Position numbers and translations under genes: made by a program. DNA of 64,000 nucleotides from Spirodela intermedia (taxonomy: Eukaryota; Streptophyta; Magnoliopsida; Alismatales; Araceae), in NCBI GenBank assembly GCA_902729315.2, contig LR746271.1, positions 5,662,001 through 5,726,000 on the forward strand, read 5' to 3'. The notes under the pieces are model-generated. The model did no database searches and had not been told where the DNA came from. It worked only from the letters and a program-made list of their open reading frames with translations. This document shows positions 11,387 through 22,990 of this stretch, piece by piece; position 1 is the stretch's first letter, and every line of letters begins with the position of its first letter.

Positions 11387-13278
11387 TGACGTGACTTAGT
11401 CATTGTATAGTAAATGACACAAATACTAATTTTCAGATATTTAAAAGTATTTCTGAATAAATATTATAATTATAATTTAATAAAAGTTCCAAAAATAGTG
11501 GGAAACTTTCAAATTGATCATAGGGATGTAATATAATATCGAGTAACTTTTTAAAATTTTCTTCAAAAAATACATTTTTTATAAATTTTAGACTAAAAAT
11601 TGAAAGTAAAATATATTTAAAATTCGTGAAAAAGTGAAATAAGGGGTGCGGGCGTCAAGATGATGTCAACACTTGACGAACGTGAATCGGGTGAAAATAG
11701 AGTTCTGTCCGGTCAATTCTTACGTAAGTAATTACAAATAATTTAATTGGTCAAATTAAGATTTGTAAAAGTCATAAGAATCGTAATTAAATGAAGAGTA
11801 ATTTGAAATTTTTAAATCACAAAAATTATCTCTAAATGAAGTGAAAATTAAATTGAAAGTAAGAAAGGCAGAGTTTCGGTCTTGCGACAGCGATCGCTAG
11901 AATTATGTGTGTTTGGGATGGTCATCGAATGATGTCTATGCCTCAAAGGCTCTCCTTAGACATGGATGACCTAGGCATTTGTTAGATCTCCTTTTGAAGT
12001 CTATAAATGATAGTAGAAGTTAAATTAATTGAAAAATAGTAAAATAGAATTCTAACGTCATGGTGGCAATACGTCAGCGATGCACCAGAATCCTAAACAT
12101 TTGGGAGGATTGTCGTGTAGTGTCTATAGCCTTGAAGACTCTCCTTAGACAAGGACGATGTGGACAATCTCTAGATCTTCTTGCAAAGTCTAGAGATCAA
12201 TGAGATGGGTCGTTGAATCATCTCTAGTAGCTATCACTTGATATTGTAAAAAAATGGCAACTTTGTGGCTCTTTAACAGTTGTCACCCAACGAAGAAGAG
12301 TTGAATAGAGGTGGGGTGCATGTTAGAGAGCTTTATCCTCATGTTCGTGTAGCAAGATGAGGTTCTTTATCACATTTGATATGCTCTCAGGAGATGGCGA
12401 CTCGTCTCTTGATGGATTGTCCTCTTCCCAACGATGACTTATTCGTCGATCAATCGGAGATGATTTATTCGATAGATTCATGATCTTTTTTATCGTGAAT
12501 CATTCAATAATTTTAGTAATAATGCCCTGCGAATCACGTTGACAAGATTTTTGTTGATGATTGAGTGATTTTAGTGGCTTAATCCTTCACCGCCAATTTG
12601 CAAGAAAGTCATGATTTAATTAGATAAAAATACGAGTTTTGTCTCTAGTGGTATTTGAACTCATGCTGATTGACTACCTACATGAGAAAGATTGAAATAA
12701 GTAATTTAATACTCTTATAAAGTGACGCCATCATGGTATATCACTATTATAACTAAGGAATATTTTAGGTATTAAAATAAACGAAATCATTCTCGGGAAA
12801 GTGTGACGTGGGTTTAGTCTCACATCAGTTGTATGTCAAATTTTTAGATGAATATATAGTAATATCATATTTAGAAGCAATGAGTCCCTTTCTCATGTGT
12901 ACAACCACTCCTTGCCCCACAGCCGGTTGGCCACTAGTGACGTGGAAGGGGAGTGGCACACACGTGCCCCCATCGGTCCATAGCCGCTTGAGCCCCTATT
13001 CGTGGCTCTGCCCCAACTATGCTTCCAACCTGCTTACAAACCTAATTTGCCAACAGGTCCCCCCTTTTTTTATCTTTTTTTTTTCTTCATTTATCTCAAA
13101 AATAAGATTATAAAATTATATAAATTCACATAAAATCACATAATTAGTCAAAAAATCATATTAAGTAACTGAAAACTACTTTTCACAATTTAACATAAAT
13201 ATAAGTCTATTTATCATGAGTTAAGGCTAAAAATATATTATTTATTAATTATTAAATTAGGATAATGAAGACTTATCA
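11387..13278. mobile_element. Solo LTR, family B (copy B2)
   Basis: Starts TGACGTGACTTAG and ends GACTTATCA, flanked on both sides by a perfect ATGGG (11382-11386 and 13279-13283). It has the same orientation as B1 and B4. The palindrome CTTACGTAAG is intact at 11719-11728, but the TGACGTCA pair is degraded near 11650-11670, as is one arm of the subterminal inverted repeat. At 1892 bp it is the longest of the four copies, perhaps because of internal duplication near 11870-12130, where the 'gtctatggcctcaaag'-type string occurs twice. Confidence 0.9.
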
Positions 13279-13830
13279 ATGGGGTAGGTTATTTTTCCAC
13301 TATAGAAGGAGTTGGGGTTTTCTTAGGAAAGAAATCAACAATAAACTCTATGTAGATTTTGCGGCATCTAGAAGCTCAAGAGTGGTGGATGGAAAGAATA
13401 AAATGATGAGTATCAATAATTTGATTCTAGGGTTCACAAAGAGAAGGGATGACTAGAATGAGATGAAAATGCATGAAATTTGAAAGGAAAATTAATGTAT
13501 CTTAATTCTAATGTGAGTTTTTATGAATAAGTAGAACTAGATTTTAAACCCTTGTAAGAAGTTTTTGGAACGCTCTTGATCAAGAGAAGGAAAAGAGTTT
13601 TGCCAAAGTGGGAAAGCAAATAGAAGTAACTAGTTTGAATGAATTCAAAAGTGTGGACCTTCAAGTTTTTATGGAGAAAGAGGGACATAGACACAATATT
13701 TGATTTTCTTAGACGTGTAATAGTATAAAATATGTCCTTCACTTCCTTACTTTTAATCATACGATAGAATAAAAAACTCCTTTATTTGAAATTTGTTGGC
13801 ACATATGTCTACACATATAATTGATGAATC
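13279..13830. other. Copia element tail, no gene recognised
   Basis: Sequence between the nested solo LTR and the C-terminal end of the Copia RNase H. No motif recognised. Confidence 0.4.
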
Positions 13831-15620
13831 AGAAGAGAAGAAGAATAAAGGTAATAATAAAATAAATCACAATAAGACCACTATAAATTCTACATTGTAA
13901 GAAACTCAAATTAGAATATCATTTAATCTGGACATGCCAAGTTCATGTACAATTAAATTAAGGTTTTTTAAAAATATCAATTAATTGCTTTGACGTATCA
14001 ATAAAATGTGGTTCAATATCTCATTTTAGTATATGATCCTTGATAAAATTATGTCTAATTTCAATGTGTGTTGTGCTAGAATATATAATTAGATTCTTGG
14101 GTGAGTTTATCACACTTGTATTGTCACAATACATGAGTATTTTTTAATTTAAACTCATAATCTTTAAATTGATATTTTACCTAAAGTATTGGTGCAAAAC
14201 AGTAGCCAACTGATATATATTCAACTTTAGCAGAGGATAATGCAATAGAATTATGTTTTTTATAACTATGAGAAGTATATAATTTGCCAAAAATAAGCAT
14301 GCTTCACTAGTGATTTTTTGATCAATACTATATCCAAAAAAGGACAAATCATAGTATCCTAAAATATTAAAATTTTTATTTTTGGGATACCATACACCTA
14401 AGAAATCTGCGCTGATTAAATGTCTAAAACTTCTTGTGACAGCTATAAGGTGTGATTCTCTTGGATTAGTTTAATCTCTACATACATATACTAAATAAAA
14501 TATCAAGTCTATAATAGTTAAATATAATACTGATCCAATGATTCATCTAGATAAATTCTACTTACTTATTTTCCTTTCTCATTAGAGTTCAACTAATAAT
14601 TTAGTCCCATAAGAGTTCTCTTGAACTTCAAATCTTTTACTTTGTATTTTTCAAATAGCTCTCTTTTATACTTGTCTTGAGAAATTTTTTATTATCTAAT
14701 TATTTAATTTGTAAGCCAATAAATAAATAAATTTATTTATCTCATCATAGTCATTTCAAATTCCTTCCTTATTAATGAGAATTCATAGCATAATACTTCA
14801 TCACTTGATCTAAATATAAAATCACCAACATACATTTGCAGAATAAAAATATCATTTTCTTTATATTATAAATAAAGTTGTGTCCACATTTCCTCTCTTG
14901 AAATAATTTTCTAATGGAAAATAACTTAATTTTTGATATCAAGTTAGTAAAGCCTGCTGTAAGCTATATAATACTTTCTTGCATTTATATATATCGTTGA
15001 AATGATCTAAATTTTCAAAAATTGGGGTTTTCAGCATAAACTTGTTCCTTAATTAATTGATTACGAAAATCACTCTTAACATTCATTTTATATAATTTAA
15101 AATTATTAGCACAGGAAAATGCAAGTAAAATATTAATAGCATCAATTCTAGACAATGGTACATAAATTTCTTCAAAATTAATCCCTTAGTTTTTAACACA
15201 ACCTTTTGTAACCTATTTTTATTTATTTTTACATAAAATTTATCCAATCAACACCTATAGGTGCATCATCTATGTTTTTATGTTTAAGTTTCAATGTAAA
15301 TTAATATGGATATTTTACTTGAGACCTAATGTTGTTCTAACCCTACCATTTTAAGTTCCTACGACAATTTTTTCTAGGTGATTCTTCACATATTTCTATG
15401 TTTTAGGTGGAACATCATTTCAGGATTTGAATCTAAGTGTGGCAAATCTTTAGTTTTGTCATCATTTTTTTTATAATAAATTTCCTCATTTATCTCATCC
15501 TGATTTGGAATTATCAAACTATGAGTTCTTGTATTAATTTTACCTTTCTTCCATTCATTGACTTGAATGAGGAACCATGATCGATCTCCAGTCAAGTGCC
15601 TTGAACACATATTTTCCAAG
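13830..15620 (-). pseudogene. Copia pol relic: RT and RNase H
   Basis: On the - strand, from high to low coordinates: a protease-like CSRHLTGDRSWF (about 15570-15605); a pre-RT segment resembling LPKSWRYVQ...TRSSL (about 15290-15430); RT with INFEEIYVPLSRIDAIN and FKLYKMNVKSDF (about 15060-15190) and a decayed YVDDIIF region (about 14800-14850); then RNase H ending with HIEIRHNFIKDH (about 14020-14080). Stops are numerous. The protease motif sits only a few hundred bases from RT, so the integrase, normally close to a kilobase, is largely missing. Confidence 0.65.
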
Positions 15621-17318
15621 TACTACTGTGAAGTGGTCTACTGACGATCTCCCTGAAAAGATAATTAAAGTTTAGTTAGTGGACTTAAATTTCTTTGGTT
15701 TTATCTATACCAGCCTTAGATACCCAAATATAGTGTGTGATAGGTATGGCTTCATTTCTAAGATGAGTTATGATTGACCTTGAATTAAATCCTAATATTT
15801 CTTATCTAAGTGATAGTTTTTAACTCCAAAGTAACATATCTAATGCTTTCTAACTGCCACATAATTTATCATATAATGGTTTTAGATCAAAAAAATTCTT
15901 TTATAACTTAAGATCCTTTTTATTCAACTATTTTAGTTCAGAATTAATATATTTTTTTTCTTTCTTAAGTTTATATTTTTCAAGACTTATTTCAGCAATT
16001 ATATTTTCATGTATAGTACAACTCATGTCTGAATCAAATAAGTTTATTTTGGATATTTTACTCATTTTTTTATGACTTTTTTCTGATTTTTTCTATAGTC
16101 AATGAACCTACATTATGCCATTCATCAGTGATAGTGGACAATGATATTTTTTTAAGATATTTTTCCTCAAATTCCTTATCAAGTACATCTATAAAATTTT
16201 CATTTTGCTCTCTTAATCTCTCAACTATAACTTTCTGGTATTCATTTAATTTTCAGACTTTGGTTGGATTCTTCAAGTCTTTGGTTTTCTCTTAATGTAA
16301 AAATTAGTTCATGCCTAGGATTTCTGAAAGTATTTGGTAGTCCTTTATGGCCATCATGTAAATTTTTCTTAGATAAAGACGACATGCTAGAGTTATATAC
16401 CTCAGTAGACATAAATTTTCTTTTTCTTTTTCTTTTTCTTCATTAGTGGTTTTTCTTTTGCTTCATTAGCGCTTTTTCTTATCTCTTGATCTTTGTTTTT
16501 CATCAAAAAAAGATCAACTTGAAATGGCCTGGTTTCTTACACTCAAAGCTAAGATCATCAGATTTTTCAGAGAATTTTTTTATACCTTTTTTGGTCATGA
16601 AGTTTCTCTTCTTCTTTATTAACTTAATTCAGTTTTCTAAATAGACATGCAATCTCATCTTCATCATCATATTATTCAACATATTTAAAAGCAATGTCTT
16701 TAGTTTTCTTTTGTGAAATGTTTCATTTTTGGACATGATAATTTCGTGAGTCAATAATGATCTAATAATATCATCAACATAAATAATTTTCAAATCTTTC
16801 AATTTCTCAATTAGTGCCACTTAGCACACTATTCATTAGTTAATGGTCTAACTAAATTATGATTTAACTTACCATTAGTAAAAGTTTTTCCCAAGTTTCT
16901 TGTGTCATTTTATTTCATCTAATCTGTGAACAAGATTTTAAGTTGACTCACCATCTTCCACTTAAAATAATTCATATCTATTTACCAATATGTCAATATT
17001 TATGTCTTTCACTTGAAAGGTTCCTTCATATGTTAATTGCGTCTCATAATACGATGTCTTATATTTATTTTACTTTCTCACAACTTTATAGATACATTCA
17101 TAGTACTAAATAAAACATTCATTGTCTTCAGGTTTAAACTCATTATTTGCCTATTCATTGACTTTTGATGTACCTTGTGGTTCATTTTGTATCATTTTTC
17201 ATACTGTCATCCTTTTAACCATCTTATATATCTTAACTTTAGTTTTCTACAAAAAAAAATTAGTTCCATCAAACATAGGTGGTCAAGGGTTGGATGATTC
17301 AGTTGTCTCACTAGCCAT
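15621..17318 (-). pseudogene. Copia gag relic
   Basis: A start at 17318 opens MASETTESSNP, then MFDGTNFFL, a usual Copia gag opening. Further in, 16629-16820 reads LKDLKIIYVDDIIRSLLTHEI, matching the gag C-terminal segment 'KDL..l.ldeLigsL.tHE'. The rest is frameshifted. It is followed on the same strand by the protease-like motif at about 15600. Confidence 0.65.
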
Positions 17319-17365
17319 TGGGATCTACTCCTTGAAGTATGTTAATATCTTTCTATTAAAGTTTT

Positions 17366-17377
17366 CTTTGATATCCA
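17366..17377 (-). other. Probable primer binding site (Copia element)
   Basis: The - strand reads TGGATATCAAAG, close to TGGTATCAGAGC with one inserted base and one change. It lies between the LTR end (near 17393) and the gag start at 17318. The distance to the LTR end is a little longer than usual. Confidence 0.45.
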
Positions 17378-17392
17378 ATATTAGAACTATAC

Positions 17393-18397
17393 TGTTAGAT
17401 TAATCTCCAAGGGGAATGAATTGGGTTTCTACCTCTTTTAACTAATTTTTATTTCCACCTATCATTTATGTAGGTATCACTATGTGTGCTTACATGTGTG
17501 TGCTCACAGTTCGCTCTTATCCAGAACAGTAAAGATTTTTATGTTGGGTGACCCCTCAATCAATTACAATTTGTCCTAGAGAAATCCTCCTACTAGTATG
17601 CCACTATTTTTCTCAAGAAATATTGGCTGATGTCCACAGTCACAGCCACCCAAGCTCTCAAGCTTGTCTCCTCAAGGGCCTGATAGAGAACTTTCTCTTG
17701 AATTAGATGTTGGTCACTTATTCAAAATCTGATAGAGATTAAGATGATATTTTCTAGATTGTCATTATTTTTTGCAGTAGAAACAACTCAATCTTCATGT
17801 AGTCCATTTAGTTTAAAATTTGAATTGGAACTTTCTTCATTGACAGGAACAACGTTTCTATTAATATTTGATCAATATCATCACATTTCAATTTCAATTT
17901 TCTTCACACAAGCCACTGATGTGTCATCGTGGAGATGCTGAGTTCAAGACTTATTCATGGCTTTTATTTCTCTTAACTCCTTTGACGAGTCATCGACAAG
18001 AGAATACATAAAAATATCTATATTCATTTAAGAGGGCTATGAGACACTAAACATTAGGCTTAGATTAAATACAGAAATAAAAATAATATCATGATCACAA
18101 CCTGCCCATACCCATTTAACAGTATATGTATCTTTTCATCAAATGCTCATCCTTCACCTCATATTGATCGATGATCAAATGTTCTTAACATGAAGAATTT
18201 TTTCATCTCAAGTATTGACAACTTAGATTCAATTTTTAGTAATATGATCATGGAATCATAAGTATAATCCAAATTGTAATTTTATAGACACATTGAGTAT
18301 TTGATATAGATTCATAAAATATATCAATAACATTCAAGATTCAATGAATAAATTTTTGTTTGTAATATCAAAACCAAGGGTATCAAAAAGACCAACA
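17393..18397 (-). repeat. 5' LTR of the Copia element
   Basis: Begins TGTTGGTC on the - strand at 18397 and ends near a CA at 17393, just before the PBS-like site. Its first half matches the 3' LTR remnant near 9930-10462. The inner border is approximate. Confidence 0.6.
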
Positions 18398-18720
18398 TCA
18401 TGAATTTTGACTTTTCTTTAAATGTGAGTAAATGTCACCTCACTGTTTTTCTTTCTCCTACGGTGTTCTTGAGGGATTGCTATGCAAACCATAAGGCCAG
18501 GTCAATGCAGGAAAGGAAGATATTAGAAAAATTAATGGCAACATTTAGGAGAGACAATGAGAGAGAGAAAGGAAAGAGAGAGCAACTAATCGGGTCATCA
18601 TATGTCGACTTCAGAGCAACAAATGCCTAAGAATTATCTTCGAGCTGTTTATGTCACCATGAGAGTGAGTGAGAGATTTAGAGAAAGGCTATACCTAGTT
18701 CTTTATAGAGATGTGAGACT
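18398..18720. other. Gene-1 distal upstream region, no gene recognised
   Basis: Moderately AT-rich sequence between the Copia LTR and the promoter of the receptor kinase at 19145. Short open frames (for example 18400-18630) have no recognisable content. Confidence 0.4.
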
Positions 18721-18725
18721 TCTCT

Positions 18726-18740
18726 TTGACTATGAGTCAA
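18726..18740. promoter_or_regulatory. Inverted pair of W-box cores upstream of gene 1
   Basis: TTGACTATGAGTCAA contains the WRKY core TTGAC on both strands, about 405 bp before the start codon at 19145. A further W-box on the - strand (TTTGACC, 18857-18863) lies about 280 bp upstream. WRKY binding is inferred from the motif only. Confidence 0.4.
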
Positions 18741-19084
18741 CGGCAATATACCCAGTTCACCCCTTCCGCCGTGTTCTGGTGGAAACGGTACGCGGATCAT
18801 CGACCCTGCAGCTCAAATCAAGGCAGAGGACGACGGGAACCTGTACAAGAGTCCACGGTCAAAGTTTGTCGGCTCCCGCCGTCCGAGAAAAGGAAGCCTG
18901 CGCAGACCTGGAAAATCTGAATGAGCCCCGTTCACTTGCCTGTTAGTGCCCATAAATGACTTGGACAGCATTGCGGTGACGTCGTTGCGCATTAAGGAGG
19001 GCCTGAATGGAGTCTCCACCGCCATTGGGAAGGCGGAAGCCCTCGACACCACGGTCTTCTATAGCAGGAACACGTTCGCTAATC

Positions 19085-19093
19085 TATTTAAAA
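19085..19093 (+). promoter_or_regulatory. TATA box of gene 1
   Basis: TATTTAAAA lies about 55 bp before the chosen start codon at 19145, which would put transcription start roughly 30 bp before the ATG. The pseudogene start at 39227 keeps the same leader string (CAAGAACTGG), supporting this as the real 5' leader. It also argues against the upstream in-frame ATG at 19007, which would lie before the TATA box. Confidence 0.6.
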
Positions 19094-19144
19094 GCAAGAA
19101 CTGGTTTATCTTTTTCCTCCACACCGGCCACAATCTCCAAGGCC

Positions 19145-21592
19145 ATGGGGATTCTTCTCTACAGCCTTCATGTTCTTCTCGTCAGTGTTCTTCCCTTCTC
19201 CAATGCGCACAGGAGGGAGAGACTCAGTCTTGGGGACTCGCTCTCCATCGACAGGGAAGGCGACGAACTGGTCTCCCCCAACGGAACCTTCGCCGCCGGC
19301 TTCATCCAGGTCGGTGAAAACGCTTACTGCTTCTCCATCTGGTACGCCCGCCGCCCCGGAAAAAAGACGGTCGTATGGATGGCGAACAGAGACAAACCAG
19401 TCACGACTACCGTCTCCGAGATTCATCTCAACAAATACGGCACTCTCGTTCTGATCAGCGGTGGCGAAGGCAAGGTATGGGAGACGAACACCGCATTCAG
19501 GAGGGATGTGAAGGAGCTGGAGCTGCTAGAGACGGGAAACCTGGTTCTCACGAACGGAAATGGGGAATTTGTGTGGCAGAGCTTCGCCTCACCCACCGAC
19601 ACACTCCTCCCCGGTCAACAGCTCACAAGGAACACCGTCCTGGTATCTAAGAGAGACGCCGGAAACTATCTGTCGGGTTCCTATAGCTTCAAATTCAACG
19701 ACGATAATGTGGTCTACCTCATCTACAGTGGCCCCGAAGTCTCTAGCGTCTACTTTCCGCTGCAGGATTCAGCGGTATACGCCCAAGGAAGAACCAACTT
19801 CAACAGCACTAGGTTGGCAGCGATGGACGACATGGGAACTTTCTCTTCCAGCGACTTGTTCCACTTCAACTCGTCGGACTACGGGAGAGGGCCGCACCGC
19901 CGCCTGACGCTGGACCATGACGGTCTCCTCCGGGTGTACAGCATGAAAGAGCCTAACTGGGAGTGGAAGGTCGTCTGGTTCCTTGATATTGGGGTCTGTA
20001 GGGTTCACGGTATGTGCGGAAGCTACGGCATCTGCATCTACGCGCCGGAGCCGACGTGCACGTGTCCGCCGGGATTCAGCCGAGAAGACCCGTCGGACTG
20101 GTCTAAAGGTTGCGTGCCACCGTTTAATCTGACGTTCGATCAGGCAAGCATCGACTTCCTAAAATTTCCCCGGACGGATTATTACGGCTACGACCTCGAT
20201 ACGTTTAGTAAAAACGTGTCTTTGGAAAATTGCACAGAGACCTGCCGGAAAGATCACAGGTGCAAAGGCTTTGGATTCAAATACCGTACGTGTTATCCCA
20301 AGTTCGTTCTCCTCAACGGCCGAAGGACGCCGAATGAACCAAACACCATCTACATAAAGGTTCCGACGGCTATGGCTGGAAAGGAAGGTGAAGGCTTGGC
20401 GCTGATTCAATCCAGCATAAACGGCTCCGGCAGGATTATTAATACTTCCAGCGGGAAACCACCCTCGGGCGTCGTCAAAAACCTTTATTTGAGGTACTTG
20501 GTTGGATTCGTAGGAACTCTCGGCGCAATGGAGGTTGTCATCATCGTCCTGGGTTGGTGTTTCATCAGAAGGATTAACCGTAGTACGGAACCAGTGAAGA
20601 AAGGATACAGGTTGCATCAGGTGATGGGCTTCCGGAGATTCACCTATACAGAGCTGAAGAAGGCGACGACCAATTTCAGCGAGGAAATCGGCAGGGGAGG
20701 CTTCGGGCAGGTCTACAGAGGCCTGTTGGAAGACGGCAAGACGACGGTGGCCATTAAGAGGCTCGAAGGGGTCACCCAAGGGGAGGCCGAGTTCTGGGCT
20801 GAAGTCGCCGTCGTCGGGAGGATCAACCACATGAACCTGGTGAGAGTGTTGGGGTTCTGCGCTGAGGGCAAGTATCGCCTCCTGGTTTACGAGTACCTGC
20901 AGAACAGATCCCTTGACAAGCTCCTCTTCTCCTCCGATGCCACTAACGTGTTGGATTGGGAGAAGAGGTACTCCATCGCAGTGGGGACGGCGATGGGCCT
21001 CGCGTACCTGCACGAGGAATGCCTGGAGTGGGTCCTCCACTGCGACGTGAAACCTCAAAACATCCTTCTGGACGAGCACTTCCGACCAAAGCTGGCCGAC
21101 TTTGGAATGTCCAAATTCTCAGAGACGGGGGCCGGCGGAGGAGACGCTTGCCGGGGTAAGTTCGAGGTATCCAGAGCGAGGGGCACAAGAGGGTACATGG
21201 CCCCAGAGTGGATAGTCAACCAGGAGATCACGGCCAAGGCGGACGTGTACAGCTTCGGCGTGGTTATGCTGGAGCTGGTGACGGGGAGAAGCGCATCCGG
21301 TGTCCACGGGGGGAAGTGGAACCAGCTGGTCCGGTGCGTAGAGGAAAAGGTGGAAGAGCGGCAGCACGAGGGAGGAACGATGGAAGAGTTGGTCGACAAG
21401 AGGCTTCAGGGGGACTACGACATGGCTCAGGTAGAGTTGCTCCTGAGGGTCGCTTTACTATGCGTGAAGATCAGCAAGGACGAGCGGCCAGCGATGAGTG
21501 CCGTGGTTGGCCTTCTCCTTGGCGACGATGAGCCCAAGAACCTTTCTTCCCCGGCCAGCCCTCTAGTAAACTGGGCGATTGATCGCAGCTAA
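19145..21592 (+). CDS. G-type lectin S-receptor-like Ser/Thr kinase, ZmPK1-like (gene 1)
   Basis: An intronless, intact gene of 815 residues encoding a plasma-membrane receptor kinase. In order: signal peptide (1-20); B-lectin domain (about 28-160, with GNLVL); S-locus glycoprotein region (about 200-283); EGF-like CRVHGMCGSYGIC...CTCPPGF (285-311); PAN domain with Cys 363, 367, 373 and 383; transmembrane helix (about 450-473); kinase (about 511-790). The kinase has GRGGFG (516-521), Lys538 in VAIK, Glu553, catalytic HCD (632-634), DFG (652-654) and APE (686-688). HCD instead of HRD makes it a non-RD kinase; family knowledge suggests surface recognition, often defence, but the ligand is unknown. 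The frame is open back to 19007, but the ATG at 19145 gives the signal peptide, lies after the TATA box and matches the other copies' starts. Its closest relatives here are other + strand fragments (39227 and 60445). The Copia LTR ends about 750 bp upstream. Confidence 0.93.
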   Translation: MGILLYSLHVLLVSVLPFSNAHRRERLSLGDSLSIDREGDELVSPNGTFAAGFIQVGENAYCFSIWYARRPGKKTVVWMANRDKPVTTTVSEIHLNKYGTLVLISGGEGKVWETNTAFRRDVKELELLETGNLVLTNGNGEFVWQSFASPTDTLLPGQQLTRNTVLVSKRDAGNYLSGSYSFKFNDDNVVYLIYSGPEVSSVYFPLQDSAVYAQGRTNFNSTRLAAMDDMGTFSSSDLFHFNSSDYGRGPHRRLTLDHDGLLRVYSMKEPNWEWKVVWFLDIGVCRVHGMCGSYGICIYAPEPTCTCPPGFSREDPSDWSKGCVPPFNLTFDQASIDFLKFPRTDYYGYDLDTFSKNVSLENCTETCRKDHRCKGFGFKYRTCYPKFVLLNGRRTPNEPNTIYIKVPTAMAGKEGEGLALIQSSINGSGRIINTSSGKPPSGVVKNLYLRYLVGFVGTLGAMEVVIIVLGWCFIRRINRSTEPVKKGYRLHQVMGFRRFTYTELKKATTNFSEEIGRGGFGQVYRGLLEDGKTTVAIKRLEGVTQGEAEFWAEVAVVGRINHMNLVRVLGFCAEGKYRLLVYEYLQNRSLDKLLFSSDATNVLDWEKRYSIAVGTAMGLAYLHEECLEWVLHCDVKPQNILLDEHFRPKLADFGMSKFSETGAGGGDACRGKFEVSRARGTRGYMAPEWIVNQEITAKADVYSFGVVMLELVTGRSASGVHGGKWNQLVRCVEEKVEERQHEGGTMEELVDKRLQGDYDMAQVELLLRVALLCVKISKDERPAMSAVVGLLLGDDEPKNLSSPASPLVNWAIDRS

Positions 21593-22990
21593 ACAGTCTA
21601 TTGATTACCTCGTTTCGCCTTTAACTGGTATTCTTCAAGGTTCAGCTTGATGGAATTCTGTATTTTTGCCGGCTCTGGTGGAGATGATGACCTTCTCATT
21701 GCCTGTGTTGAGTAATGGTTGCTTTTCTGTCTTGCTGAGCGTTGAAGCTATTTGCAAGTCCCTCTACCCTCACTTGGTTTGGGATGATGTCCCCCTTTTT
21801 ATATAGTTACTGTTGGGGAGCTTGACAGTCAGTTGCAATAACTATTAACAGCTGGAAATCAAACGGTTTTGTTGCAAATGAAACATTAAATAATATAAAA
21901 ATAAAATAAAATGTTTCTTCAAATTTCTTTGAGCTGTTTCTTGCATCCGCTGTGTTTGAAATAGGTTTTGAAAATAATTTGATTGAAAACTCTTTGAAAA
22001 ATTAGGAATTAGGTTTAATCACTTCCTCTTTACTTCACGGTCATTTGTTAATTAGATTCTCAGGCCGCAATTTACATGACTGAGTTGATTTCACAGTAGT
22101 CATCAAAACATCTCAATAATTCACCATCGTAAATAGAGTAAGCTTGCAATAGGTTGATTTGAATTGTATGCGCTGTTGAGTTTTAAAAATTTGAAGTATA
22201 TTATGTTAAAATTTAATGTATTTAATCCATGACTGACAACAATATTTGGGACTCTATGTGAAAGGGAACATTTCAAATACTGTCCAAAGTAAACTAGGCA
22301 TTATGAGTTTGAAGGCTTAACACTAGTACAAAGATAATCTCTTTAAAGTATAAAAATTAAAAGATTTAATCTAAAATCAATTAAACATTTCGAGATTAGA
22401 GATTACATAATTTAGGTTGATTAAACTTTTCAATGTTGAAAATAGAAAATTCAGGATTACATAATCTCTTTCTTCAACTTTTATTTAAATAATGACTACA
22501 TGTTGCTGCCACTAACTTTTTCTGTCTTCCTACCATACCCAAAAAGCATATGAACAAATAAAATATTTTCAAGGTGTATTTCAATCCTCAATTTTGAGTT
22601 GAACTAATTTGACCCTTTCAACTATGCATATTAAATGAAGGCTTGAAATTCAGTCGCTCTCACATGCTATAAATCAAAAAATTAGGCCACGACATAAAAT
22701 TTAAATTCTGTTTAATTACTAGTTTCATACTTCTCAAGATTTGGTCAAACTAGATCTGAGTCTGAGAACATAATGTGAGTTGGATTATTTGATTTATGTT
22801 ATGTGAGTCAGATCCCTTAGATTCATCTAATCCACATTAGGACAACTTCTGACTATACTTGCATTAGCTTGCCTCTAAACAACTAAAGTTTTGGGTCTCA
22901 GTTTCTCTACATTCAATACAGACCGTTGTGATCTGGATTATATCAAATAAAGAATTTTTAAAATTATTATACCGAATAGAAAAGCTCGTT
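21593..22990. other. Gene-1 3' flank, no gene recognised
   Basis: AT-rich. AATAAAATAAA at 21900-21910 could serve as a poly(A) signal about 310 bp after the stop codon at 21592. Nothing else is recognised up to spacer copy S2. Confidence 0.4.

Larger units (their letters stand above)
9930..18397 (-). mobile_element. Decayed SIRE-like Ty1/Copia retrotransposon with nested solo LTR
   Basis: Read on the - strand: a 5' LTR beginning TGTTGGTC at 18397, a PBS-like site near 17366-17377, gag from an ATG at 17318, a protease-like CSRHLTGD motif, reverse transcriptase, RNase H, a long non-coding tail, and a 3' LTR remnant starting near 10462. The two LTR stretches share the same internal strings (for example 17930-18390 with 9990-10460). 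A family B solo LTR (11387-13278) sits in the tail between pol and the 3' LTR. The long gap between pol and 3' LTR and the TGTTGG start fit the SIRE/Maximus lineage. Stops are frequent, and the integrase core appears deleted. Confidence 0.7.

Noticed and set aside
19007-19144. Upstream in-frame ATG extending gene 1 by 46 residues
   Set aside because: It lies before the TATA box, would bury the signal peptide, and is not shared by the other copies.
20159-21079. 306-codon open frame opposite gene 1
   Set aside because: It is an antisense shadow of the GC3-rich kinase gene. The same kind of frame occurs opposite gene 2 (49313-50197). No motif.
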